Assembly (NCBI RefSeq): GCF_016805305.1
Contig: NZ_JAERQN010000003.1
Span: 372,001 to 436,000 of the forward strand
Length of the DNA: 64,000 nt
Source: Falsiroseomonas ponticola
Lineage (GTDB): Bacteria > Pseudomonadota > Alphaproteobacteria > Acetobacterales > Acetobacteraceae
Direction of reading: 5' to 3'
The notes below the pieces were generated by a model that did no database searches, was not told the origin of the DNA, and was given only the letters and a program-made list of their open reading frames with translations. The position numbers and the translations under genes are program-made. Of the stretch, positions 1-8,780 are shown in pieces; position 1 is the stretch's first letter; every line of letters starts with the position of its first letter.

Positions 1-458
1 TGGAAGCCGCACCCCGCCTTGCCGTCACGACCGGGACGGATCCCCAGCCGCGCGGCGCCTGGACGCTGCGCGGCGTGGTCAGCAACATCCGATATACCAC
101 CGCCGAGGAACTGGCCGCCCTCGCCGCGCGGCAGCAGGGGCTCGGCCGGCCCGAAGCCACCCGCGCCGCCCTCATCCCCATCCGCAAGACCGCCGCCTGG
201 TGGGCGATGGCGCAGGATGAGCGGCGCGCCATCATGGAGACGCGGTCGCGCCACAACGCCATCGGCATGGAATACCTGCCGGCCATCGCGCGCCGGCTCC
301 ACCACAGCCGTGACCTGGGCGAGCCCTTCGACTTCCTGACCTGGTTCGAATACGCGCCGGGGGATGAACCGGCCTTCGAGGCGCTGCTCGCCCGCCTCCG
401 CGCCAGCGAGGAGTGGTGCCATGTCGAGGCGGAGATCGATATCCGCCTCAGCCGCTAA
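1..458 (+). CDS. Chlorite dismutase family heme protein, 5' end outside window
   Basis: The open frame enters from the left edge (first full codon at base 3) and continues through a GTG at base 75, so the true start lies outside the window. About 150 C-terminal residues are visible. The visible part resembles the C-terminal half of chlorite-dismutase/coproheme-decarboxylase family proteins: IPIRKTAAWW, the helix with RSRHNAIGMEYLP, then the ARRLHHSRDLGEPFDFLTWFE segment, which should hold the proximal heme histidine, and a final strand ending EIDIRL. Substrate (chlorite, or coproheme in heme synthesis) cannot be decided from this part. Its stop overlaps that of the convergent Crp-family gene by 4 bases. 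Confidence 0.75.
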   Translation, partial: EAAPRLAVTTGTDPQPRGAWTLRGVVSNIRYTTAEELAALAARQQGLGRPEATRAALIPIRKTAAWWAMAQDERRAIMETRSRHNAIGMEYLPAIARRLHHSRDLGEPFDFLTWFEYAPGDEPAFEALLARLRASEEWCHVEAEIDIRLSR

Positions 459-1129
459 TCCGTCTCCGCCAGGGCGCGCAGCCCTGGCGGGTCGCTGATC
501 CGGAGGCCCGCGCGCGAGGGCTCCACCAGCCTCGCCGCGCGGAACTCCACCAGCGCCAGGTTCACCTTGGGCCTGGTCGCCGCCACCAGCGCCGCCAGCT
601 GGCCCTGCGGCAGCCGCACCAGCCCCGCCGGGTCCGCTGCCGCCAGCTTCAGCAGCGCCGCCGCCAGGCGCTGTGGCAGCGGCCGCAGCCCCACCGCCTC
701 CACCTGCTCCGTGGTGCGCCGCAGCCGTGCCGCCAGGGTGCGCAGCAGCGCCAGCGCCGTGGCGTGATCCTCCGCCAGCACCGCGGCCGCATCGGCATGC
801 CGGACCAGCAGGGCGGAGACCGGCGTCAGCGCCGTGCAATCCGCGCTGCGCGGCCCGCCATCCACCAGCGCGACCTCGCCCACCGGCTCCCCGGCCCCGG
901 CCAGGCCGAGCGTGAGTTCCCGCCCGGCGCCGGTCGCCAGGTGAAGCCGCACCAGCCCGTCCAGCACCAACAGCATGCCATCCGCGCCGGAATCGCCCCG
1001 GCGGAAGACCACCTCGCCCTCCCGGTACCGCACGGGCCGGGCAGCCGCGGCCAGGCGGGCGCGCGCGGCCTCCGGCACGCCGGAGAACAGCGGCAGGCGG
1101 TCGATGGCGCGGCGGGCCTCGATCGACAT
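455..1129 (-). CDS. Crp/Fnr family transcriptional regulator
   Basis: A 224-residue protein starting at MSIEARR. It has an N-terminal cyclic-nucleotide-binding-like beta barrel (about residues 10-120, with the RYREGEVVFRRGDSG and GEPVGEVALVDGG signatures), a dimerisation helix (about 120-150) and a C-terminal winged helix with LPQGQLAALVAATRPKVN as the recognition region. Crp/Fnr proteins bind DNA as dimers in response to small molecules, redox or gases. No FNR-type N-terminal cysteine cluster is present, so oxygen sensing through Fe-S is unlikely. Neighbours are convergent chlorite-dismutase-like and upstream hydrolase genes. The effector is unknown. Confidence 0.85.
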   Translation of the reverse strand: MSIEARRAIDRLPLFSGVPEAARARLAAAARPVRYREGEVVFRRGDSGADGMLLVLDGLVRLHLATGAGRELTLGLAGAGEPVGEVALVDGGPRSADCTALTPVSALLVRHADAAAVLAEDHATALALLRTLAARLRRTTEQVEAVGLRPLPQRLAAALLKLAAADPAGLVRLPQGQLAALVAATRPKVNLALVEFRAARLVEPSRAGLRISDPPGLRALAETD

Positions 1130-1146
1130 CGCCGCGCCTGGTCCCG

Positions 1147-2034
1147 CTACTTCTCGGAAGCCGCGATGATGCCGCCGGACAGGCTGGCCGGGATGCGGTT
1201 GGTCCAGCGGCCGCCATCCACCTGCGTGACGAAGTCCAGCACCGCGCGGTTGAAGGCGTCCGGATCCTCCAGGTTCATGGTGTGCCCGCATTTCGGCATG
1301 ACCAGCAGCGCGCTGCTCTTGATGGTGCGCTTCAGGTAGATGCTGGCCTCCAGCGTCGGGTCATCCTCGTCGCCCGCGATGACCAGGGTCGGCACCTCCA
1401 TCCGGCTGAAGCCGTCCTTCAGGTCGAACAGCGAAGGGCGGCGGCGCTGCACGCCGTTCATGGTCAGGGCCGATCCCTCCGTGCTGTGCTCGCAGAGCTG
1501 GTCCTGGAATTCCTTGTAGCCGCGGGGGTCCTTCTCCTCGAAGACCAGGCGCGTCGGGCCGCGGCTGTAGGTCATGCCGAACTTCGCCATCGTCTCCGAC
1601 CGGATGCGGGCGATGGCGGCGTCCGTCTCCTTGTGGAATTGCGGCATCTTGTCCGGCGACGCGCCGTAGCCGACGCCCGCGGCCACCAGGCTGCGGCAGA
1701 GATCCGCATGGCGCAGGCCCATATGCAGCGTCGCGAAGCCGCCCATGGACAGGCCCACCACATGGGTCTTGCCGAGGCCGAGCCCCTTGATGACGGCGGC
1801 GATGTCGTCCGTCGCGCGGTCCTGGCTGTACTTCTCGGGGTCGGACGGCACCTCGGAGGGGGTATAGCCCCGGGCGGCATAGGTCACGCAGCGGTAGCGG
1901 CGGGAGAAGAAGCGCATCTGCGCCTCCCAGCTCCGATGGTCGCCGGCATATTCATGGACGAAGACCATGGGGGTGCCGGAGCCCGCTTCCTCGTAATAGA
2001 GGCTCACCCCGTCATCGGTGCGGATCGTCGGCAT
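1147..2034 (-). CDS. Alpha/beta fold hydrolase
   Basis: This 295-residue protein starts at MPTIRTDDGVSLYYEE, preceded by a good GGAGAG ribosome site. The fold signatures are the oxyanion HEYAGDHRSW segment, the nucleophile elbow GLSMGG (serine near residue 110), the acid in VIAGDEDDPT and the histidine in PKCGHTMNLEDP. These give a Ser-Asp-His triad of the epoxide-hydrolase/dienelactone-hydrolase type. No signal peptide is seen, so it is probably cytoplasmic. The substrate is unknown. It is divergently transcribed from the SUF operon regulator and lies 17 bases upstream of the Crp-family gene on the same strand, so the two may be cotranscribed. Confidence 0.85.
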   Translation of the reverse strand: MPTIRTDDGVSLYYEEAGSGTPMVFVHEYAGDHRSWEAQMRFFSRRYRCVTYAARGYTPSEVPSDPEKYSQDRATDDIAAVIKGLGLGKTHVVGLSMGGFATLHMGLRHADLCRSLVAAGVGYGASPDKMPQFHKETDAAIARIRSETMAKFGMTYSRGPTRLVFEEKDPRGYKEFQDQLCEHSTEGSALTMNGVQRRRPSLFDLKDGFSRMEVPTLVIAGDEDDPTLEASIYLKRTIKSSALLVMPKCGHTMNLEDPDAFNRAVLDFVTQVDGGRWTNRIPASLSGGIIAASEK

Positions 2035-2147
2035 CGTCTCTCCAATCTGGTCCCGGGAAGGCGCCGGATCGTGGCGCCGGGGCATCGAGTCGGCAACCCT
2101 GGGACGGCACCTTGACTCCGGAGGGGGGCGAGCGCATCTGCCAATCC

Positions 2148-2162
2148 GGACCCGATGGGTCC
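2148..2162. promoter_or_regulatory. Candidate operator palindrome upstream of the suf operon
   Basis: The perfect inverted repeat GGACCC-GAT-GGGTCC lies 26 bases before the GTG of the Rrf2 regulator. A -35-like TTGACT is at 2112-2117, although no strong -10 follows. Rrf2/IscR-type regulators usually control their own suf or isc operon, so this is a reasonable autoregulatory site. The assignment is inference only. Confidence 0.3.
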
Positions 2163-2188
2163 CCTTTCAGGAGCGGGAGCGACGCCGC

Positions 2189-2653
2189 GTGCTGCGGGTC
2201 TCGAAATTCACCGATTACGCCGTGGTGGTGTTGAGCCGGCTGGAAGCCGAGGGGGGCGTGCAGACCGCGCCCGGCCTGGCTGGCGGCACGGGCATCGCCG
2301 AGCCCACGGTGGCCAAGGTGCTGAAGATGCTGGCCCAGGCGGGCCTGGTGGAGGGGCTGCGCGGTGCCCGCGGGGGATACCGCCTGCTGCGCCCGCTGTC
2401 ATCCCTGCCGCTGTCGGACGTGATCGTGGCCGTGGATGGCCCGATCGCGCTGACCGCCTGTGTCGATGGCGGATTCGGTCTTTGCGAGGCCGAGAATACC
2501 TGCCCCGTCCGCGGCCGTTGGGACCCCGTGAATGCCGCCATCCGCGGCGCGCTCTCCGCCATCATGGTGAGCGAGATCGCGACGCCGCCCGGCCGCGCCG
2601 CGCTGCCCGCGCACCTGACCGCCACCCCCGTGCCTGCCCTTCTGGCCGAGTAG
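2189..2653 (+). CDS. Rrf2 family regulator of the SUF operon
   Basis: Translation from GTG at 2189, with GGAGCGGGAG upstream, gives 154 residues. The frame runs further upstream, but that part lacks domain character. The N-terminal winged helix ([13 protein letters not shown], then [29 protein letters not shown]) is the Rrf2 signature. It is followed by three cysteines in the pattern C-x7-C-x5-C ([17 protein letters not shown]), which can hold a [2Fe-2S] cluster as in IscR and the SUF-type Rrf2 regulators. It is first in the operon, 10 bases before sufB, so it probably senses cluster status and adjusts suf expression. Confidence 0.9.
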   Translation: MLRVSKFTDYAVVVLSRLEAEGGVQTAPGLAGGTGIAEPTVAKVLKMLAQAGLVEGLRGARGGYRLLRPLSSLPLSDVIVAVDGPIALTACVDGGFGLCEAENTCPVRGRWDPVNAAIRGALSAIMVSEIATPPGRAALPAHLTATPVPALLAE

Positions 2654-2663
2654 GACAAGTTCC

Positions 2664-4163
2664 ATGCCCGCCGTCACCGAGACGCTCGAAACCGTCCAGT
2701 CCGTCACCGAGGGCGGCTACAAATGGGGTTTCGAGACCGACATCGAGATGGAGTTCGCGCCCAAGGGCCTGAACGAGGACATCGTCCGCTTCATCTCCGC
2801 GAAGAAGAATGAGCCCGCCTGGCTGCTGGAATGGCGGCTGAAGGCCTTCGCGATGTGGAAGAAGATGGAGGAGCCCGCATGGGCCGCCGTCTCCTACCCG
2901 AAGATCGACTACCAGGACGCCTATTACTACGCGGCGCCGACGCAGAAGACGAAGCCGAAGTCGCTGGACGAGGTCGATCCGGAACTGCTGAAGACCTACG
3001 CCAAGCTCGGCATCCCGCTGAAGGAGCAGGCCATCCTGGCGGGCGTGGAGGGCGCGGGCGATACGCCCGCCGATGGCGGCCGCATGCCGATCGCCGTCGA
3101 TGCGGTGTTCGACAGCGTCTCCGTCGCCACCTCCTACAAGGAGCGCCTGGCGAAGGACGGCATCATCTTCTGCGCGATCAGCGAAGCGGTGCAGGAGCAT
3201 CCGGAGCTGGTGCGCCAGTACCTCGGCACCGTGGTGCCGCAGGGCGACAACTACTTCGCCGCGCTGAACAGCGCCGTCTTCACCGATGGCAGCTTCGTCT
3301 ACATCCCGAAGGGCGTCCGCTGCCCGATGGAGCTGTCCACCTATTTCCGCATCAATGCCAAGAGCACGGGGCAGTTCGAGCGCACGCTGATCATCGCCGA
3401 TGAGGGCAGCACGGTCAGCTACCTCGAGGGCTGCACGGCGCCGCAGCGGGACGAGAACCAGCTGCATGCCGCGGTGGTGGAACTCGTCGCGCTGGACGAT
3501 GCGACCATCAAGTACAGCACGGTGCAGAACTGGTACCCCGGCGATGCCGAGGGCCGTGGCGGCATCTACAACTTCGTCACCAAGCGGGCGGATTGCCGCG
3601 GCGCGCGGAGCAAGGTGAGCTGGACGCAGGTGGAGACGGGCTCCGCCATCACCTGGAAGTACCCCTCCTGCATCCTGCGCGGCGATGACAGCGTGGGCGA
3701 GTTCTATTCCGTCGCCATCACCAACAACCGCCAGCAGGCCGATACCGGGACGAAAATGTTCCATATCGGCCGCAACACGCGCAGCACCATCGTCAGCAAG
3801 GGCATCAGCGCCGGCCGCGGGCAGAACACCTATCGCGGCCTGGTGAAGATCAGCCCCAAGGCCGCCGGCGCGCGCAACTTCACGCAGTGCGACAGCCTGC
3901 TGATCGGCGACGAATGCGGCGCGCATACCGTGCCCTACATCGAGAATCGCTGCATGTCCGCCAAGGTGGAGCATGAGGCGACGACATCGCGCATCGCCGA
4001 GGACCAGCTCTTCTACTGCCGCCAGCGTGGCTTGAGCGAGGAAGATGCCGTGGGCCTCATCGTCAACGGCTTCTGCCGGGAGGTCCTGAAGGAGCTGCCG
4101 ATGGAATTCGCCGTGGAAGCGCAGAAGCTGCTGCAGATCAGCCTCGAAGGCTCGGTCGGTTAA
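2664..4163 (+). CDS. sufB: Fe-S cluster scaffold subunit SufB
   Basis: A 499-residue SufB, close to the usual family length. It builds [4Fe-4S] clusters in the cytoplasmic SufBC2D complex. Recognisable segments are [16 protein letters not shown] near the N-terminus, [15 protein letters not shown], the beta-helix core ([22 protein letters not shown] is typical) and [20 protein letters not shown] near the C-terminus, containing the conserved cysteine that accepts sulfur or ligates the nascent cluster. An AGGACA ribosome site precedes the ATG. It is followed by sufC after 16 bases. Confidence 0.97.
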   Translation: MPAVTETLETVQSVTEGGYKWGFETDIEMEFAPKGLNEDIVRFISAKKNEPAWLLEWRLKAFAMWKKMEEPAWAAVSYPKIDYQDAYYYAAPTQKTKPKSLDEVDPELLKTYAKLGIPLKEQAILAGVEGAGDTPADGGRMPIAVDAVFDSVSVATSYKERLAKDGIIFCAISEAVQEHPELVRQYLGTVVPQGDNYFAALNSAVFTDGSFVYIPKGVRCPMELSTYFRINAKSTGQFERTLIIADEGSTVSYLEGCTAPQRDENQLHAAVVELVALDDATIKYSTVQNWYPGDAEGRGGIYNFVTKRADCRGARSKVSWTQVETGSAITWKYPSCILRGDDSVGEFYSVAITNNRQQADTGTKMFHIGRNTRSTIVSKGISAGRGQNTYRGLVKISPKAAGARNFTQCDSLLIGDECGAHTVPYIENRCMSAKVEHEATTSRIAEDQLFYCRQRGLSEEDAVGLIVNGFCREVLKELPMEFAVEAQKLLQISLEGSVG

Positions 4164-4179
4164 GGGATCGCCTGATATC

Positions 4180-4926
4180 ATGCTGAAGATCGAGAACCTG
4201 CACGCCACCGTCGAGGGCAAGCCGATCCTGAAGGGGTTGTCGCTGTCGATCGCGCCGGGCGAGGTGCACGCCATCATGGGCCCGAACGGCTCCGGCAAGT
4301 CCACGCTGAGCTACGTGCTGGCGGGGCGGGAGGGCTATGAGGTCACGGAAGGCTCCGTCACCTTCATGGGCCAGGACCTGCTGGCGATGGAGCCGGAGGA
4401 ACGTGCCGTGGCCGGTGTGTTCCTGGCCTTCCAGGCGCCCGTCGAACTCCCCGGCGTCGGCAACGCCAACTTCCTGCGCACGGCGCTGAACGCGGTGCGC
4501 CGCGCGAAGGGGGAGAGCGAGGTGGACGCGATCCAGTTCCTCAAGCTCGCCCGCGCGCGGATGAAGGTGCTGAACATGCCGGACGACATGCTGAAGCGCC
4601 CGGTCAATGTCGGCTTCTCCGGCGGCGAGAAGAAGCGGAACGAGATGCTGCAGATGGCGATGCTCTCGCCCAAGCTGGCGCTGCTGGACGAGACCGATAG
4701 CGGGCTCGACATCGATGCGCTGAAGATGGTGGCGGATACCGTGAACAGCCTGCGCGGGCCGGATTTCTCGGCGCTGGTCATCACGCATTACCAGCGCCTG
4801 CTGAACCACATCGTGCCGGACCATGTGCATGTGCTGTCCGCCGGCCGCATCATCCGCAGCGGCGGGCCGGAACTGGCGCAGGAGCTCGAGGCGACGGGCT
4901 ACGCCGCCTCGGTGGCCGCGGCATGA
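4180..4926 (+). CDS. sufC: SUF system ABC-type ATPase SufC
   Basis: A 248-residue ABC ATPase that powers conformational change of the SufBC2D scaffold; it is not a transporter. The Walker A motif GPNGSGKST lies near residue 37. The ABC signature FSGGEKKRNEMLQ and Walker B LALLDETDSGLDIDAL follow, and a switch histidine lies in VITHYQRLL. The SufC-specific QAPVELPGVGNANFLR stretch separates it from transporter ATPases. Its stop overlaps the sufD start by 4 bases (ATGA), which implies translational coupling. Confidence 0.97.
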   Translation: MLKIENLHATVEGKPILKGLSLSIAPGEVHAIMGPNGSGKSTLSYVLAGREGYEVTEGSVTFMGQDLLAMEPEERAVAGVFLAFQAPVELPGVGNANFLRTALNAVRRAKGESEVDAIQFLKLARARMKVLNMPDDMLKRPVNVGFSGGEKKRNEMLQMAMLSPKLALLDETDSGLDIDALKMVADTVNSLRGPDFSALVITHYQRLLNHIVPDHVHVLSAGRIIRSGGPELAQELEATGYAASVAAA

Positions 4927-6233
4927 CGGCGCTCGGCACCACCGGCGCCGCCGCCTTCCTGGCGCGGCATGAGGGGCTGCGCGCCCGCCTGCCGGGCGCT
5001 GACCTGGCCTGGGTCGCGGCGCAGCGCGAAGCCGCGGCGGAGGCCTTCCGCGCGCAGGGCTTCCCGACCCGCCGCATCGAGGCCTGGCGCTACACGGATC
5101 TCGCCGCGCTGACCGCAACGGTGTTCGGCGAGCCCTTGACCGGCGTGGATGATGCGCTGGCGCTGCCCGCCACCACCAACCCCCGCGCCGTCTTCGTCGA
5201 TGGCCGCTTCCGCGCCGATCTCTCGACGCTGGACGGGCTGGCCTATGCGGCGGAAAGCCTGGCGGCCGCGCTGCCGGCGCTGGAAGGGCGCCTCGGCGCC
5301 GTCGCGCGCCCGGCGGAACAGGCGCTGGCCGCGCTGAACGGCATGCTGTTCGAGGACGGGCTGGTGGTGACCGTGCCCGCCGGCGTCGACGGCGGCGTGC
5401 TGGAACTGCTGTCCTTCGCGGCGCTGTCGGACCGCGCCCCCGCCTACCACCCGCGCCACCTGGTGCGGCTGGAGGAAGGCGCCTCGCTCACGCTGATCGA
5501 GACGGCCTCCGGCCCCGCCGCCGCGCGCTACCTGCACAACCCGGTCTTCGAGATCGAGGTCGCCGCCGGCGCGCGCCTGAACCACGGGCGGCTGCAGCAG
5601 GAAGGCCACGACGCCTTCTTCCTCTCCACCGTCTATGCCCGCGTGGCGGAGGGCGGTGCCTATGACAATTTCACGCTGAATGCCGGCGCCCGCCTGGCGC
5701 GGAACGAGATCCATGTCGCGCTGGCCGGCCCCAAGGCCGAATGTCACATGAACGGCGTGCAGCTGGTGGCCGATGGCCAGCATGCGGATACGACGACGGC
5801 GCTGGACCACGCGGCGCCCGATTGCGCCTCCCGCCAGACCTACAAGACCGTGCTGGCCGGCCGGTCGCGCGGCGTCTTCCAGGGCAAGATCCTGGTGCGC
5901 AAGATCGCGCAGAAGACCGATGGCTACCAGATGAACCAGGCCCTGCTGCTGAGCCCGGAGGCCGAGATCGACAGCAAGCCGCAGCTGGAGATCTACGCCG
6001 ACGACGTGAAGTGCAGCCACGGCGCCACCGTCGGAGAGCTGGATGCCGACAACCTGTTCTTCCTGCGCGCCCGCGGCATCCCGCTGGACCAGGCCAAGGC
6101 CATCCTGGTCGAGGCCTTCCTGACGGAGGCGGTGGAAGCCGTGGCCGACGAGGCCATCCGAGAGGCGCTGTCCGGCGCCGTTGCCGGCTGGTGGCAGCGC
6201 CAGGGCGTGGCGGGCGGGATCGAGGTCGCGTGA
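4923..6233 (+). CDS. sufD: Fe-S cluster assembly subunit SufD
   Basis: This 436-residue partner of SufB shares the beta-helix core and the C-terminal helical domain. Signatures include FPTRRIEAWRYTDLAAL near residue 45, NEIHVALAGPKAECHMNGV, FQGKILVRKIAQKTDGYQMN, and the conserved DDVKCSHGATVGELD with the ARGIPLDQAKAILVEAFL helix. SufD is needed for iron acquisition by the complex. Its stop shares a base with the sufS start (TGATG), so the genes are tightly coupled. The N-terminal half is more divergent, as is usual for the family. Confidence 0.96.
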   Translation: MTALGTTGAAAFLARHEGLRARLPGADLAWVAAQREAAAEAFRAQGFPTRRIEAWRYTDLAALTATVFGEPLTGVDDALALPATTNPRAVFVDGRFRADLSTLDGLAYAAESLAAALPALEGRLGAVARPAEQALAALNGMLFEDGLVVTVPAGVDGGVLELLSFAALSDRAPAYHPRHLVRLEEGASLTLIETASGPAAARYLHNPVFEIEVAAGARLNHGRLQQEGHDAFFLSTVYARVAEGGAYDNFTLNAGARLARNEIHVALAGPKAECHMNGVQLVADGQHADTTTALDHAAPDCASRQTYKTVLAGRSRGVFQGKILVRKIAQKTDGYQMNQALLLSPEAEIDSKPQLEIYADDVKCSHGATVGELDADNLFFLRARGIPLDQAKAILVEAFLTEAVEAVADEAIREALSGAVAGWWQRQGVAGGIEVA

Positions 6234-7474
6234 TGGACGGGTCCATGGCGCCGGTGCTGGACCTCGCCGCGATCCGCGCCGATTTCCCGATCCTGTCGGA
6301 GACGGTGCGCGGCAAGCGCTTCACCTTCCTCGACAGCGGCGCCTCCGCCCAGAAGCCGCGGCAGGTGATCGGCGCCATGGTGCGGATGATGGAGAAGGCC
6401 TACGCCAACGTCCATCGCGGCGCCTACCACATGAGCGAGCAGGCGACCGAGGCCTATGAGGCCGCGCGCCGCGCCGTGCAGCGCTTCCTGAATGCGGGCG
6501 ACGAACGCGAGATCGTCTTCACCGGCAGCAGCACCAACGCCATCAACCTGGTGGCCCACAGCTATGGCCGCGGCGTGATGAAGCCGGGCCAGGCGGTCGT
6601 GATCTCCGAGATGGAGCATCACGCCAACCTGGTGCCCTGGCAGATGCTGCGCGACGCGCATGGCATCGAACTGCGGGTCTGCCGCATCACCGATGCCGGT
6701 GAGCTGGACATGGACGACCTGGCCGCCAAGCTCGCGGATGGCAAGGTCGGCCTCGTCGCCGTCACGCATATGTCCAACGTGCTCGGCACCGTGACGCCGG
6801 CGGAGCGCATCGCGCGCATGGCGCATGAGGCCGGTGCGAAGGTGCTGTTCGATGGCAGCCAGGCCGCCGTGCATCGCCGCGTGGATGTGCGGGCGCTGGA
6901 CGCCGATTTCTACGTCTTCACCGGCCACAAGCTCTACGGCCCGACCGGCATCGGCGTGCTCTACGCCAAGGCCGCGCTGCTGGAAGCCATGCCGCCCTTC
7001 CTCGGCGGTGGCGACATGATCGCCGAAGTCAGCTTCGAACGCAGCATCTGGGCGCCCATCCCGGCCAAGTTCGAAGCGGGTACCCCGCCGATCATCGAGG
7101 CCATCGGCCTGCACGCCGCCATCGACTATGTCGAGGCGATCGGCATGCCGGCGATCGAGGCGCATGAGCGCGCCCTGGTCGATCGCGCCATGGCCCGCCT
7201 GCCGCATATCGAGGGTGTCACGCTGCTCGGCCGCGCGCAGGATCGCGGCGGCGTCTTCGCCTTCGCGCTCGATACCGCCCATGCGCATGACGTGGCCACG
7301 CTGCTGGACCGCGCCGGCATCGCCGTGCGGTCCGGCCGCCATTGCGCGGAACCGCTGCACGCCCGCTTCAACGTCGAGAGCACCTGCCGCGCCTCCTTCG
7401 GCCTCTACACCACGCCGGAGGAAGTCGATCTCCTCGCCGATGCGTTGGGGCAGGCGAGGGAGTTCTTCCGATGA
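6233..7474 (+). CDS. sufS: Cysteine desulfurase SufS
   Basis: A 413-residue PLP enzyme of the group II cysteine desulfurases that takes sulfur from L-cysteine for cluster assembly. The PLP lysine is in TGHKLYGPTG (about residue 233). The persulfide cysteine is in SGRHCAEPL (about residue 371), on the short lobe typical of SufS. EMEHHANLVPWQ and the terminal RASFGLYTTPEEVD are also diagnostic. The start ATG at 6233 overlaps the sufD stop; a second ATG at 6245 is possible. The persulfide is probably passed to SufU, encoded immediately downstream with a 4-base overlap. Confidence 0.97.
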   Translation: MDGSMAPVLDLAAIRADFPILSETVRGKRFTFLDSGASAQKPRQVIGAMVRMMEKAYANVHRGAYHMSEQATEAYEAARRAVQRFLNAGDEREIVFTGSSTNAINLVAHSYGRGVMKPGQAVVISEMEHHANLVPWQMLRDAHGIELRVCRITDAGELDMDDLAAKLADGKVGLVAVTHMSNVLGTVTPAERIARMAHEAGAKVLFDGSQAAVHRRVDVRALDADFYVFTGHKLYGPTGIGVLYAKAALLEAMPPFLGGGDMIAEVSFERSIWAPIPAKFEAGTPPIIEAIGLHAAIDYVEAIGMPAIEAHERALVDRAMARLPHIEGVTLLGRAQDRGGVFAFALDTAHAHDVATLLDRAGIAVRSGRHCAEPLHARFNVESTCRASFGLYTTPEEVDLLADALGQAREFFR

Positions 7475-7950
7475 GCGGCGGATTGTTCGACGACCTTCGC
7501 GACCTCTACCAGGAAGTCATCCTGGACCATGGCCGCAAGCCGCGGAACTTCCGCCGGCTGGACGATGCCGACCGCACCGCGCGCGGCGACAACCCGATGT
7601 GCGGCGACCGGATGGAACTGTTCCTCAAGATGGCGCCGGATGGCACCATCGCGGATGCCGCCTTCCAGGGCCGCGGCTGCGCCATCTCCATGGCTTCGGC
7701 CTCGCTCATGACCGACACGGTCAAGGGCAAGACGCCCGCGCAGGCCCATGCGATGAGCGACGGTTTCCGCACGCTGGCCATGACCGGCACCTGCCCGGCA
7801 TGCGGCGGCGACATCGCGGAGGAGATGGAACGCCTCGCGCCGCTCTCCGGCGTGCATGACTTCCCGAGCCGCGTGAAGTGCGCCACGCTGGCCTGGCACA
7901 CCTTGAACGCCGCCCTCGACGGCGAGGCGAAGGAGGCGAGCAGTGAGTGA
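7471..7950 (+). CDS. sufU: SufU-type sulfur acceptor / scaffold-like protein
   Basis: A 159-residue NifU_N/IscU-like protein of the SufU type. It has the signature PRNFRRL, the ligand set NPMCGD, GRGCAISMASASLM and RVKCATLAWHTL (three cysteines plus one aspartate, the zinc site of SufU). SufU accepts persulfide sulfur from SufS through zinc-ligand exchange and replaces SufE. An extra CPACGG pair (TGTCPACGGD) lies between the second and third ligand motifs, inside the longer loop that separates SufU from IscU. It overlaps sufS by 4 bases and sufT by 8 bases. Confidence 0.93.
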   Translation: MSGGLFDDLRDLYQEVILDHGRKPRNFRRLDDADRTARGDNPMCGDRMELFLKMAPDGTIADAAFQGRGCAISMASASLMTDTVKGKTPAQAHAMSDGFRTLAMTGTCPACGGDIAEEMERLAPLSGVHDFPSRVKCATLAWHTLNAALDGEAKEASSE

Positions 7951-8314
7951 AACGCCGACCCTGCCTAACCACGGCGCCTGGACGCCGGAAGGCTCCACCG
8001 AGCCGCCGGTGAAGGTGCATGAGGATGCGGTCATCGCCGTCCTCAAGACGGTCTTCGACCCGGAAATCCCCGTCGATATCTACGAACTCGGCCTGATCTA
8101 CGCGATCGAGATCGGCGATGACGGGCACGTCAAGGTCGAGATGACGCTGACCACCCCCTCCTGCCCCTCGGCGCAGGAACTGCCGAGCCAGGCGGAGGAA
8201 GCGGTGCGCGCCGTCCCCGGCGTGACCGATGTGACGGTCGAGGTCGTCTGGGATCCGCCCTGGGACCAGAGCCGGATGAGCGAGGATGCGCGCCTCGCCC
8301 TCAACATGTACTGA
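7943..8314 (+). CDS. sufT: SUF-associated MIP18/DUF59 protein SufT
   Basis: A 123-residue protein whose core is a DUF59/MIP18 domain: KTVFDPEIPVDIYELGLIY, then VKVEMTLTTPSCPSAQELP with a conserved cysteine, and VEVVWDPPWDQSRMSEDARL. Proteins of this family aid maturation of Fe-S targets, and the SUF-linked form is called SufT. About 30 residues precede the domain and look disordered. The start overlaps sufU by 8 bases, so it is coupled to the operon. No enzyme activity is expected. Confidence 0.92.
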   Translation: MSETPTLPNHGAWTPEGSTEPPVKVHEDAVIAVLKTVFDPEIPVDIYELGLIYAIEIGDDGHVKVEMTLTTPSCPSAQELPSQAEEAVRAVPGVTDVTVEVVWDPPWDQSRMSEDARLALNMY

Positions 8315-8335
8315 CGCCAGCGTGAGGGTGAAACC

Positions 8336-8707
8336 ATGACCATCGCCACCGACGCGCCCGTCCGCCCCAGGCGGGCCCTGCCGCCGCTGATGACGCTGTC
8401 CGATGCGGCGGCGGAGCGGCTGCGCGGCCTCTACGAGAAGGGCGAGGCGGGCAAGCTGCTCCGCATCGCGGTCAAGACCAAGGGCTGCTCCGGCATGTCC
8501 TACGACCTGTCCTGGGTCGATGGCGCGGGGCCGGGGGATGAGGTCGTGACCGACAAGGGCCTGACCATCCTGGTGGATCGCAAGGCGACGCTGTTCCTGA
8601 TCGGCACGGTGATGGATTACGAGGTGAAGGCCATGTCCGCGGGCTTCACCTTCACCAATCCGAACGAGAAGGGCCGCTGCGGCTGCGGGGAAAGCTTCCA
8701 CGTCTGA
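8336..8707 (+). CDS. sufA: A-type iron-sulfur carrier SufA/IscA family
   Basis: A 123-residue HesB/IscA family protein closing the operon. The three ligand cysteines are visible: one in KTKGCSGMSYDL and two in the C-terminal GRCGCGESFHV. A-type carriers deliver clusters from the SufBCD scaffold to apo-targets. The 20 N-terminal residues before LPPLMTLSDAAAERL are a variable extension. It starts 21 bases after sufT with GAGGGTGAAACC ahead of the ATG, so the reading start is well supported. Naming it sufA rather than erpA or iscA rests on operon position. Confidence 0.9.
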   Translation: MTIATDAPVRPRRALPPLMTLSDAAAERLRGLYEKGEAGKLLRIAVKTKGCSGMSYDLSWVDGAGPGDEVVTDKGLTILVDRKATLFLIGTVMDYEVKAMSAGFTFTNPNEKGRCGCGESFHV

Positions 8708-8780
8708 CGGATTGTTACGCCACCTTGGCGCGGCCTGGGCGCCGCGCCACATCCGGGCTTCCCACCTTGGAAGCCTGCCC

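Noticed and set aside
413..1339. 308-codon plus-strand frame across the Crp-family gene
   Set aside because: It is antisense to a clear Crp/Fnr protein and carries no domain.
2562..4304. 580-codon open frame on the minus strand opposite sufB
   Set aside because: It is antisense to a clear SufB; its translation is His/Ala/Arg rich with no domain, a shadow caused by high GC.
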